62,000 nt of DNA, taken from Tubiluchus corallicola (Eukaryota > Priapulida > Priapulimorpha > Priapulimorphida > Tubiluchidae). The position numbers were made by a program, and so were the translations under genes. The stretch is taken from the NCBI GenBank assembly GCA_030141605.1, contig JAQGDQ010000106.1:1-62000 (forward strand), read 5' to 3'. Below are positions 24,700 to 36,608 of the stretch, one piece after another. Below the pieces are notes generated by a model, which was not told the DNA's origin, made no database searches, and worked only from the letters and a program-made list of their open reading frames with translations. Each line of letters starts with the position of its first letter. Positions within the stretch are counted from its first letter, which is position 1.

Positions 24700-26470
24700 T
24701 TGTTATACGGTTGCCGTTAAGTGACAAGCTGTCCGAAAAACGTGAGGTCCTGGAAAAGGTCCAGTGATGGTCAACTCGACAGGAGAAATGGTTGTTAAGT
24801 GCTTCGAACCCGAGTAAGATCGAGAACACATAGCTGTGCCATTTTAGACTCATTGTTTCAGAAGCAACCAAATGGTCGTTATTATTTACCATTTCAGTCC
24901 CCCTAGTAGAGTCATGTATCTAGTAGCCTTTTTCTGGACGGACTCAATTTTATGGAACACACAGATAGTATGTGGTGATCATAAAACTACGCAGCATTCT
25001 AGCATTGGCCACACAAGTGCATAGTTACAGTAAAGCTTGATAAACGTCTAAACGTTTTCGGCTTTACAGCTTCTAAATACGAAAGCCAATAGCCGCACGG
25101 CTACCACAATAATTAATATTGCTAAAATGCGGGTTCCTCAACAAATCATTCGACAAATGCACACCTAAATGTACCTGTGTGCTAACTTCCTTAATTTAAT
25201 TTCAGTTTACCGTATATGCAACGTGTTCAGGCTGACAGCCTCTACAGGAGCTCAGTCTTCGATAGATTTAATCAGGACCGGTGCTAGAAAGTACGGGACC
25301 CAATTAGAAAATTGTTAGTGGGGCCCTCTATCATACAAAAGCTGAAGATTGATGTTTCATGCTTCCTGTAGTACTCCAATCCCAGCCAAAAAGCTTTGAA
25401 GGCTTGAGGCTCCACCATTAACCACAATGATATGTACTACAAATTGAAAACCTGCATGAAATATTTAATAAATATGTTATAAGTCAAGATAATTACTGAC
25501 ATACTGTTTGTGCATATGCCTTCTAAAAACAGGCGATAAACTGAAATTAACAAAACAGATAAACAAACGATCAGTAAAAAACACTGAAACATAGATATAC
25601 AACAGATCAGACTGAATTGTTTCACTGCGTTCACAGCTTCAAGAAACTTCGTGCACACTGGACACTCATTAATTCATCATAGAGTCTTCGACTCGAGAGT
25701 GTGAAAGCGGGACCCCTCTTGGCGCGCGGCCCGATTTGAAGAAATCTGTCAAACTGGCTTAAAACCGGCCCTGGATCTAATAACAGTTTTGTTAGACTGA
25801 CCCTTGTCATAAATAGTGTTCAGGTCCGACTTTAAAACTTCGGTACCTGTTGAGTCCCTTGAAAACAGCGATTTCGTCTGTATACTGAAAAATGTCCGTA
25901 CGGACAGAAACTGTATAACACAAAAGCAAAAGCAACTGTATAAAATGAATAGTACCCAGAGTGAGCCCTGTGGAACACCAGATGTGACTGCGATCAAGTG
26001 AGAAAAATTTCCTTGTTAAACTACCCGTTATAGTCTGTTGCTCAAAAACTAGTGACCCATATGTGACTGTCACCAAATATACCGAAAGTTCTAAGGATAT
26101 CAAGCAGTTTAAATTGGGCCATCTTTAATATCAAACGTAAAGGAGAAATCAATCAAGGTAAGTAATGCCCGTCTAAAACTTCACACCACTTGTTATGTGA
26201 TGTGTCATACAATACTGAGTTGCAGCTCGCAACTAGACCCCTCAAGAAACCCGTGCTGTGTTTTGCTAATGATTTTCTTTAAGCATGTCATCTACAATTC
26301 TCTTCATCATTTTGCCAATTGAGTGCCTTTTAGAGATGGGCCGATTGTTTTCAAAAAGATCTTTAAAAACAGGTGTGACATGACCTCTCTTCCATTTTGC
26401 AAGAAGACAACCTAGCAGGTAGGTTCACATTAAACAGTCTGCAAAGTGAAGATGCCAAACTGCCGCACAT
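24700..26470 (-). pseudogene. Degenerate non-LTR retrotransposon reverse transcriptase
   Basis: Minus-strand translations in shifting frames show the order of a reverse transcriptase from high to low coordinates. These are AKWKRGHVTPVFK with NNRPIS and SIGKMMKRIV (about 26290-26400), VTSGVPQGS (about 25970-25997, the QG-containing core), and QYTDEIAVFKG (about 25860-25890, matching the YADD region with the catalytic pair altered to TDE). Below the interrupting insertion come LVWPMLECCV and KIESVQKKATRYM (about 24900-25030), typical of the thumb and C-terminal region of Jockey/CR1-type elements. Many stops and frameshifts make it long dead. A 501-bp hAT-type element interrupts it. Confidence 0.7.
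25273..25773. mobile_element. hAT-type non-autonomous element, 501 bp
   Basis: It starts CAGGACCGGTGCTAG and ends with the inverse of CAGGGCCGGTTTTAAG. Its flanks are an 8-bp duplication, GATTTAAT (25265-25272) and GATCTAAT (25774-25781), one mismatch. CAGGGCCGG-type ends and 8-bp target duplications are typical of hAT transposons. The interior shows no transposase. It sits inside the dead reverse transcriptase, so it inserted later. Confidence 0.75.
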
Positions 26471-26975
26471 TCCTTTACAGTAAGTTAAGTGAGTGGCTGA
26501 CGGATGAACATGGGAGCATACGGAGTATAATTATATTGTTTAAAAAATAAACACACTAGTGTTACATAACGAATGGTAAGTAAAAAATTGGGCGCGAATG
26601 GAACAGGCATTAAGACTGTAGGTCCTATAGTGTGTACAAGGATCAAAATTTATCGCGTTGTTGCAAGGTTGTTTCTATACCTCAGCAAAAACGTCATAAT
26701 GAAGTTCTTCCCGGTATTGTGGTTTATATGTACGTAAGCATACCAAAATAAGTTCTGGAAATTCCGTTAAAATTCTTGTCGAACTGAAACATAAACACAT
26801 AGCTGTAGATTATGAACAAGATTTTGAAAACGTAGCCGCAGATTCTGTCAGTGATTACCCACACTTTAGCCTTTTGGGCCTGGAAGTCCTTGCAAGTGAA
26901 TTATGCTATTCAGACCAGTTGGATACTGCCATACGGTCGGAGACCGATCACAAGGGATCATTGTAATACTTCAAG

Positions 26976-27700
26976 TTTTAAAGGGAGAACTAATCCTCGA
27001 ACAACATTTATTGCATTTTAATGTACAATTAAAAATATTGAAATCGCAATGCACAATATGCGCATAGAATGCTTTGCTTCAAAATATAAAAGTATTTTCA
27101 ATATTTCTTATCTCCCGTTAAACGAGTCTTGATGCCGGCATGTTTAAAAAAATGACGTAAGCCGGTGTATGCTGGCAGCGTGAATGCCGTGAAGACAAGC
27201 TGTGTGAAGGTAAGCTTGCAAAATTTCTACAGTTTGCATAGAAATTCCGTTATTCTAATGTTGTGTTTAACCGTGTTTACCTAAAATTATGATCAAATTT
27301 AAAGTGGATAAGGCTACAGGATTACACCTCTTAAAATGTGTAAGAATTAACATTAATTTTGTAAATAATTAATTTAGAGATTTTTGTTGAGTTTCAGATA
27401 CGCGTGTAAACTTGTCAGCACACAGTAGGTACCGGGCTGGTTACTTAATTTATAGAGTTCGCTCTATAAGTTAAAAAAGTTTCTGAAGCACCTGGCAGGA
27501 TAAGTGTTTATATTGCACGGAAACCGGATGACGCCATTTTTCGTCTAGAATGAGCGCGCCCAAGCGTAAAGTAATCACAACTTTAAATTTCTAACATTTT
27601 TCTCAATTATTAAAATAAGCTCAACTTCCTGAGAGACTTGGCTTTTGCTTTAAGACCCTTACAACATACGTTACGTGAAAGAGGTAAAAATTATGCATAT
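26976..27700. repeat. Dispersed repeat, copy 1
   Basis: This segment aligns, with much divergence, to 58746-59205 and then 60595-60850. Anchors are TTCTACAGTTT, TGTGTTTAAC, GGATTA and GGTTACTTA in the first part, and GGATAAGTGTTTATATTG, AACTTCC and GAGAnACTTGG in the second. No coding frame. In this copy the two parts are only ~55 bp apart. Confidence 0.6.
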
Positions 27701-27817
27701 CTATTTTCCCAAGAAACAGGCGCAGATGTAAACTTGTAATTTAATTAAAGCTTTAAGTTTACGTCACGTTCCTAACGTGGTCTACTATATAATTGTGTAT
27801 ATATACATTACATATAC

Positions 27818-28073
27818 ATCTTGACAGGTAGCGTCCTGAAAAATATAAAAAACGTACGCACCATTTCAGTATATAAGTTAGCATAGTTGGCCACTTGGTA
27901 CCTTCCTTGGTGACTAATGCAGGTATACCATATTATCACTATTATTTTAGTCTAAGCTTACAGACATACAGCGAGCTTGGCCATAGGTACACTTGATGCA
28001 CCGCTTTCTAAAACCTAGCCCAAGCAAAGCCAAGGCAGGCACCAAGTGGCCTACAGACGCTACCTGTCAAGAT
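27818..28073. mobile_element. MITE-like inverted-repeat element, ~256 bp
   Basis: ATCTTGACAGGTAGCGTC (27818-27835) is perfectly inverted at 28056-28073. The arms continue with GGCCACTTGGTGCC-like sequence on both sides. The left arm has ~53 bp (27836-27888) that the right arm lacks. No ORF. No clear target-site duplication. Confidence 0.65.
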
Positions 28074-28074
28074 C

Positions 28075-31000
28075 TAGGATCTATCTAATGTAGATACTTG
28101 AAGAGGAACAGCATTCTAGCTCATTTTCAAGAATAATCCTTCGAAATAAGATCGTAAACTTATAGGTAATTTTTAGCTCATTCGGGTTGCTACACATACT
28201 TCTTTAAAGAAGTAAATAACCTCAACTAATGTGACAAAACTCCTAGCAGATAAAACCATCCGGATGTAGTAACCCATCCGTTTATTGTCGGGTCCGATGT
28301 TTCTTAACTCGGTAGCAAAACACGCACTGGGACCATTAAGCTATTCCCCGTGCTCTTTATTTTAACAGAGCTATTTATGAAAATACACACATCACTATTT
28401 GGTAAGCACAAGCAAACACATCATCAATGTAAGAATTGGAACTGACCTTGCTTATACGTTATGCTACTTGACTCTAAAATTGCCAATAAATCGATAACTC
28501 TATGTTGTCCGTACGTACATGTAGGGTGGGTATTGTGAGTCAGTTTAAACAGCAGCTGCTACCAAAGGTGTTAGCAGAAAAAGTGTTAACTTTGTTGCTT
28601 AGTCATCAGTTATTATTTAGCCTGTCTGACACCGACGTTTTTAAAATTGTTAATCTTATACGCTTTCTTAAAAGAACGTGAAAAATTTAATATTATTTCA
28701 TTTCCTCGCGATAGTCAACTCGTCCCCTGTGATAATATCACTTTCGCTCATGATATGTAGGTATAACTATAATCATCTAATTTTGTCAGTGCAGTTGTCT
28801 AGGAACAATGCAACTTCTAGGAACAAGAAATGTTTTGGAGTAAATAGACATTTGAGGGAACGAAATAAAACCTCAAAGAAACATGATAATAACTTGAGAG
28901 AATGAAGCACATGTACTATCTTATGTGAACGAGTTATTACTTGTATTAAGGAATTAGTCGATGATATTCTGTCTCCTTGAAAAGAAAAATCATCTTGAGG
29001 AAGCTATAGATAATATCTTAAAAGAACGGAATATGATATTACTTTGAGAAAAAACTGGACATTATCTTTAAGGACAAGATAGGCCTACTTTGTTGACTAA
29101 ACTATATCAGTAATTGTATCGGCGACATATTAAACGGGGCTTAAAATATGATCTGTAAGAGTTTTTTATCATATGATAAATTTATAAATCTGTCAATCAG
29201 CTTACTCAAAATAATAAAAGAGCGATTTTGTACATTTATGCAGATAATGCCTTGAACTGAAATAAAAAGTTATTTATTTGTTTACTTGCGCTATTTTCCT
29301 TTTTGGTCGCTATGTGACATGCTTCAACTTCTAGTTCAAATGTAAGACAAAATTCCACAACCTTTCTACGAAGTTATGTCACATGCACGACTATAATGAA
29401 ACAAATTAAAAACTATTGCTTGTTATAAATTCATAAATTGAAAATGTCGCTTTACGCGCCGGTGATATTAACAATGGCGTATGATTTGCAAAAAACTACA
29501 GTTTTATGTGGTTTCAACTTTAGTCGTAGCATGTTCAGTGTCCACGCCCTTCAGTTAATTACTTCGAAGTCGTAGCGTCTAATATTTATTGTGATTGCAA
29601 ACTTAAAACAAAGGTCTAACATTATAGTATCATTGCTAATTACGAACAGTACGTACATCTACCAAACTTGCTTACGTTACACCCTACACTCATTTTGTTT
29701 TCGAGAAATACATCAAACAAGTAACCGTATGGACAAATGAATACACGAACAAACGAATGCCATTGGAGATCGTATGGAGAACCTGACTATGTACTTGGTT
29801 TTACTTGGTTTGCAATTGTATCCACGACATTTCCAACATTAAAAATTTATTACGGGCAGAAAATCTCAATTTAAATTCTTGAGACTGGAAATGCTAGTGA
29901 TCGTGTTTACTTGAATGTCTATACTTCTTACCTTGGTATTGCACACCAAGTGAAACGAAAAAAAAAACGTAAGCCAAACGTAAAACTATTTACTTGGTAC
30001 TAACACACTGCAGATCAGAATTATGAATCAGCTTTATAAATTCATAAAGGCTATAAATTGCGTTTTGAAAGATTATTTGTAAATTAGCTATTTACCGAAT
30101 AATGTATCAAATGTTCTGCAGAAATGCTTCATATCGCGGTCTTTACACAAACGAAAGCTAAATAATGAAAAATGTTATTAGTTGTCAAAGCAAAGCTCTG
30201 TTTGAGTGATTTTAGTAGTGTTCAAATAGCTTCTCATGATAATTCTGGAGGTGTCTTTATGATAATACTGTGTACAATAGTATACAAATAAAAAATGAAA
30301 TGTCTAGTTTGACGGCAATAGTAAGTTTATGGTTCAGATGAATTGTCCTAACCCGGAGTGTCCATAGACACAATGTTGTCCGAAAAAACTAGGCGTTATT
30401 TGACTTTTATTATATACGACAAAAATATTATTAAACAAACCGTTGTTGTTTTTACTTGAGCTTGAATTTCGCATTCGGCATTCCAAAGGAAGGCACATTC
30501 ACTGATCACGTGATATAGTTTTGACGAATCAGTTTCAGAATAATTTACAAACGCGTGTGTACTAAGTTCGGAAGTATGCGAAATTCGGAAGCTCAGCAAC
30601 ACTGCACACACACACCATCTATATTGGTCGCCTAACTACATTAACGTGGCAAAAATCGCAAGCGTGTCGATTGGTTATGAATTTATGTAGGGCAATAGTA
30701 GTTAACTATTTCAGAATCGCGTGTTATGTGTTTCGCTGAATGTAACCATAGACATCTTTGTAGCTTTAAACAGATATTCTCGGTAGTCCTAATCAGCATC
30801 GTCTTTTCAACTGCGCATTCTAATTACTAATTATTATTCAATACAGTTTTTGTAGATATGGTAGGCAGCAAAAACTTCGCTGATTATCAAGAAAAAACTT
30901 CTAGCTGAGACTATAAACCAGAAGTAATTGTCCTGCTGGTCACCAATAGAGTTTTACCAGGCCAGGTATTTCTTAAGTTAACAGCCAAGTACACCATGTC

Positions 31001-31570
31001 ATTCAGCTATTTTTTCATCCTTTATGCTGCTCGTTATATATGTCAGACCGCTTACGTGTTGATAAAGTTTTAGTAGTATGTGGATATTTATTAATACGTT
31101 TTATTACCATTACTATAGATCATTTCTGGTGGGCAGCATGAGCCGTAAATGCTTTTTGGTCCCCAAAATTGTTAATATAAGTTATTTTTTATATCTCAGA
31201 AGAGCACTATCTTGTTTTTTTATTTTTGTAGTTAAGCATTTGAACTACAAATTTTCTACAAATCTTTGTTTCTGTCTATGTATCAATTGTTTTAATAATT
31301 TAAATGATTCTTTTAATTTGACTTTGATTTGATTTTCGTTTTGTCATGTAAGGAATTTAATTAATTAATCAATTCGTTAAAAGCATCTTTACAAAAACAG
31401 CTTCTAGTTTCTTGTTTCGTTCCAAGTAACCTTGCAGAACTTTTATTGAACTTATAAAGCGGCTTAGGCTGCTCACATTTTTCATGCGCTATACAAGCAA
31501 TGTTTTCTATTTTTTCATCTTGTACCATCATCTGGCCACCCTACCACTTCAAAAGTGCCTTAAAAATTAC
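28075..31570. other. Gene-free stretch
   Basis: No exon or recognised repeat. Short ORFs here lack protein-family character. Confidence 0.45.
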
Positions 31571-31576
31571 GAAAAT

Positions 31577-31870
31577 CATGGGCCGGATTATTCTAGTATA
31601 GGCTGCAGCCTAGGGGCCCTCAAGCCTGGCCTGATAAAAGATTTTCAAATACATTTTTTTAAATGAGTATAATACTTTTCATAAGAGTACATCTTACGAA
31701 TATTTTTATTGCCAAATAAATGATTGCTATTCTACTTTGTTTAAAGAGTATGTAAAATATATCACAAGTAAAATATTTAAGACGCGTACGGGAGAGTTAA
31801 AGGGTGGCCCTGTTTGAGGGGGCATAATTTCATTAACCTAGGGGCTCAAACGGTCATAATCCGGCCATAT
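31577..31870. mobile_element. hAT-like element fragment
   Basis: GGCCGGATTAT (31581-31591) is inverted at 31856-31866 as ATAATCCGGCC. Just inside the left end, GGCTGCAGCCTAGGGGCC matches perfectly, in reverse orientation, the segment at 48481-48498 of the hAT-type element in the FKBP2 intron. No target-site duplication found. Confidence 0.6.
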
Positions 31871-33560
31871 CTGTTACACTAAGTTAGGGCTCTTAATTAT
31901 TTTACAAGATGTTGTTTATAAGTTAATGATAACAGATTTTTTAAATGCGCGAAATTGATATGTAATTGTATAGTGCAGAAGTTGTTGAAAAAACGATTAC
32001 AACTTGCACTCTATTGTTCGACTATACAATAAAATAATACCACTTTTTTCCAATTTCCACTGTTCTACAAGAAATCTTCAGATTCCGCGATAGGCTCAAC
32101 CATTTTAACGGTAGGACAATTGAAACAAGTTTAGATAACATTGTATAAAGTTTAAAACAAATAATTGGAGCATTCATACTTAGCACATGCAAAAGCTTAA
32201 ATTACTTTATATTGCCAATAAGATCAATAATGTGCTATTTGGTGAATCAGTGGTGCACCGTGAGATGGTGATACAGTGCCGTTTTACTAGGTGGCACGAA
32301 CATTTTAAATTAATAAGAATTCTTTTATCCATTTACAAAAGTGTTTCAAACAGGCATAAATTGTATGGAAAGCTTTTTGGGATATACCTAAAAATTCTCT
32401 TTGCGTAGCTAATCAGCAAACAATTGCTGATAAAAGGTAAAAAACGTTTTAACGTATCACGCAAGATGTTTCATTAAAGTGTCAGATCTGAGAGCTTTAA
32501 TCTTTGATTAATTTCTGTACACATGGGCTCTAGTGTCATTTATTTATTATTTGTGCATGTTTTTTAAATTTCTACCATTTTAATTAATTTTAAACACAAT
32601 AATATAAAAATTGCAAAGCACATAGAATTTCATTGGGTGAGCTACAATTGCAAACTGTTTAGTTTATATACTATATTCTACGAATGCGCAAGGTTGTACT
32701 GATGGCTTCAATATTGATCTTATACGGGAAGGTTGGTACTTTAGGAAAGCAAAGTTAACTTGTTATTCGTCGTTCAAAGTCAACACTAATTTACCACCGT
32801 GCTTCATTAAGTTTCAGGGTTTTATTGTGGAGCGTCCAGTTAAGCCCTGAAAACTAGTGAAGCATTGTACCTACTGTATTTAATTTGACGTACGTATTGT
32901 TCGTCCATAAATCACGGCACCCCAAACAGGAACATTATAGGAATCAGACGTATTCATAATTTCTGATTGGCCTGTAAGCACAGTAATTATTATTAACAGT
33001 TCAAGAAAATGCTGTTCCAGTAGGTAAATGTTGTAGCAGGTGTCTGTACGAATGATTACGCAATTAGACTCAGATTAATGAATTAAATTCACTGCTTAAA
33101 ACATCTGCAAAATTACACAAAAAATTGTATGTGGATTCTTTGACGTAGCCATTTTATTTCTTCATCATCTTTTTACTACTGAATTAGTTTGTGTGCGGTC
33201 ACATCAAAGTTACATTCACTTCTCTTATGTTGAAGCAGCTATGTTCTGTTTTTTTTCAATACTTTCATGTAGCACTGCATCAACTGCTCCAGCAATTTGT
33301 AATTCAAGAATTAAAATATCTTTAATTTGTACGCGAAATCACAGTAAGTTTTGCTACATGGAATCTGAACAGAAATTAACAAGCTACGCATTTCGTTTTT
33401 GTGGGGGTGGGAGGGAAACGAAATTTGGATGGTCAGCTAAACGATCACCATTGTCCTTGTCATTCCAGCCGCATTCATGCACCTTGATCACCGTCACTAG
33501 CAGCGTGGCCATCGTCATTACCACTATCATCGTAATTAGCGCTATTATCGTCATCATGTG
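31870..33560. other. Gene-free stretch
   Basis: AT-rich, no supported exon or repeat. Confidence 0.45.
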
Positions 33561-33767
<207 letters not shown>

Positions 33768-33770
33768 ATA

Positions 33771-36560
33771 CTACTACAACTGTTGCTGCTGCTGCTGCTG
33801 CTACTACTACTACTACACTACTACTTCTACTACCACTAATACTACAACTACTAATACTACTAATACTGTTAGCCTTTTACTAATACTCATTCTAAACTTT
33901 GCAAAGTTTATGTATGTCTGTGGTGTCTTTCACAAATGGCAGTTTTGAGGCTCATATGAAACTTAGGCAGATACATCTCTTCGCAAACGCCGATTAAGCC
34001 CTAAAATGTTAAGTTTTCGAATTTGAATGAGGGAGCTATTAGGATAAAAAAATTCTACAAATAAATTATTTTTTATGTTTCAAATAACGAAAATTTAGCA
34101 AAATAATCGTGATTCGCTATTTGGAAAAGGAATACGGATAATAAATTACATTTCGTAGATTAGTTTTTTGTTCGCTTTTAACGAATAGCTGACTGATGTC
34201 CATACCCTCTGTGTGTTTTGTCCCTAGATGTGAACATCTTCCCCCTTTCCAAACAGAGTAAAAAAATGCCCCACTCCGACGTATTCCCATAGCACTACAC
34301 TAGTGGTACCAAGTAAAATTGATTCAGCTAGTTATTAAATTACGTCATTACATTATTGGTTAAAATTTTTGTTTTTACATTATGCTTTTCGGTGGTGTTA
34401 CAATGTGCGTTAAACATCGAATCGCTGCATTATGTGTTTTGCGCGTCTCATATTATGCGTTAGTTTTTTTTATTAAATTATTGGTTTTTATTACATTATG
34501 CATTGATTTTGATTACATTATACGTTAACTTTTTTCTGTATCACAAGAATGTGCGCCTATTATTAGGCCTACATTATCAGTTGTAACGAGACCTATTAAC
34601 TCAGTAAACTTCAAGTTCTGCCGTAACAACCGTGTTACCATAACAACCCTATTGTCAACAAATTGTAAGAAACACCTAGATAGGTCGCTATAAGAAATTC
34701 GCAAGGCTGGTAGTGGAAGACTGAAGCAAGGAGGTAGGATGGGCAGCATAAGTCGAGGCTTGCGTGCCTTGCTTTTGGAGAGACAGGATGACGCGCATTA
34801 ACATTCGGCCTCATACTTGAATAAAATAAAAATAAGTAAAATAAATTATATTCTCAGAAAATCCAGATCATGTAAATCTTTGTCGTCTACCTACTTCAAG
34901 GTAAGTAAATTCACATTCAAACTGAAATCGTTTACAGCTTCTCTACAATTATATAAGAAACATATTAGATTACAAGGGAGTCACTGATAATATCAATTTT
35001 AATATTTCTAAATCTACATGTAACTGATGTAGGGAGAAGGGGAGGCACCCGCGTTGTTTGCTTCCTTCTTTTATGTTCTAAGAATTAATGGTACTCTAGC
35101 TTCTGTTCGTTTAATAATTTTTGCTCACGACGCCAGTCCTGCAAGCGGTGCTGATACTAGTATATCATACATAACGTTGTGCCATCAGATTCTTTTTACA
35201 GGAAGGCCATGCATAATTATGTTATTGGTATCTCATTAATATTTGCGAGTTTAACTTTTCAGCACTATCACGTGTATCAATAAAGGTCTTTAAATTAGTA
35301 TGTTGCGTATGCAGCTACTTAATTAGTGATTCAGTCTTTGAAGTTTCTATACTCGTTCATAATAATATTAAAGATCAAATAGGTTTAAATGCAATACGTT
35401 AAAGGGTGAAAATTCTGCACTGCGCCTGAATAATTTTGGCTATGTTTTTTCATAGTTTCGACAAAAAGGCTAAAATGGCCTCCTAGCCCAAATTAAGCAA
35501 AACCTAGTAAATAGGTAAACTATACAGAAACTCTACCTAGAAGCTAGAACCCAGATTTGCATTGTCGTGGCATCTAGCGAGGAAGATGTTAAATAAAACA
35601 GTTCGCTTAAAGCGGCTGCTTTAGTCACACATCCCGCATGCAAATTGAAACTTTTGACCCTTTTATAAAATTTTACCTTATTACAGAAGTACAGATGCTT
35701 AAATTTTGTAAATTTCGATTGGCATTACAGATTTAAACGCCACTCTGCGCAGGCGCATTTAAATCTATGATTGGCACACTTTTCTGCAACACAATGTAGA
35801 TCTTCGGTGTTTTGAAGTCTAATAATTAGGTAATGGTGGTAGTATAACAGCAATTACTGTGTTGAGTAAAACACCATTATTTAGATAAAAACTCTTACAT
35901 CAAGTTATTTTTGAAACAGCAGAATAGTTCTGCAAAGATATTTAAAGCAGATCTTACTTAAACGCTTAAAATAACCGATTATCCTCAGTTAATCTTTAAC
36001 CTAATGATTGCTATAAAGGTGATTAATTAAATTAGATCATAATAAGGTCTAATCTGGCATGTAGTGCGTATAAATCAGTAACATATATTTATGATTATAA
36101 CCAAAACCTCGGCAGATCCTAACTCGTGTTTTTTTTAAATTGGCACTAAAAATAATAACCATTTCATGAAATGTCGATGGGATTTTCACAATTCATTGAA
36201 ATCATTGTAATTGACTCTCTTCATGTAATTCGGAAAATTACAAAATAAATTATAAAACACTGCAAAAAATAAAATCAAGTAATGTAACAGGATTAAGTTT
36301 GGTAGCACCATCTAACAAGTCTGTACATTGTAGGTTCAACAAATATATATTTAGCTCGTGGTGTTCAGTCTATGTTTGGTCATTGTACGTGTTTAACAAA
36401 CTTTTCAGAATTTAGACCGTGTTGCCTACTCGTCCAGCTTTTCAATGACTCAATCGTCTACTAGTCATCAATCGTTTATTGTCAGGTGCTGCCACCTATA
36501 ATCAAAAGAACAGCGTTTCGAGGAGCAGAGTAGCCATTTCGTTAGATGAGTAGCACTGTG
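33771..36560. other. Gene-free stretch upstream of ZFAND3
   Basis: No exon recognised. It includes imperfect trinucleotide repeats to about 33870 and a degenerate ATTACATTATGCGTTA array at about 34335-34535. Confidence 0.45.
34335..34535 (+). repeat. Degenerate TTACATTATGCGTTA repeat
   Basis: ACATTATGC/CATTATG/TATTATGCGTTA units recur about every 20-40 bp, alternating with T-rich spacers. Confidence 0.6.
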
Positions 36561-36564
36561 TACT

Positions 36565-36572
36565 TATATAAG
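36565..36572 (+). promoter_or_regulatory. TATA-like motif upstream of ZFAND3
   Basis: TATATAAG lies 37 bp before the ZFAND3 start codon. If it is a real TATA box the 5' UTR would be only about 10-15 bp. A 5' exon further upstream spliced at the CAGTAG just before the ATG is an equally possible arrangement. Confidence 0.25.
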
Positions 36573-36608
36573 ATTAAATCACATTTACTAAATTTTCTTG
36601 GTCAGTAG

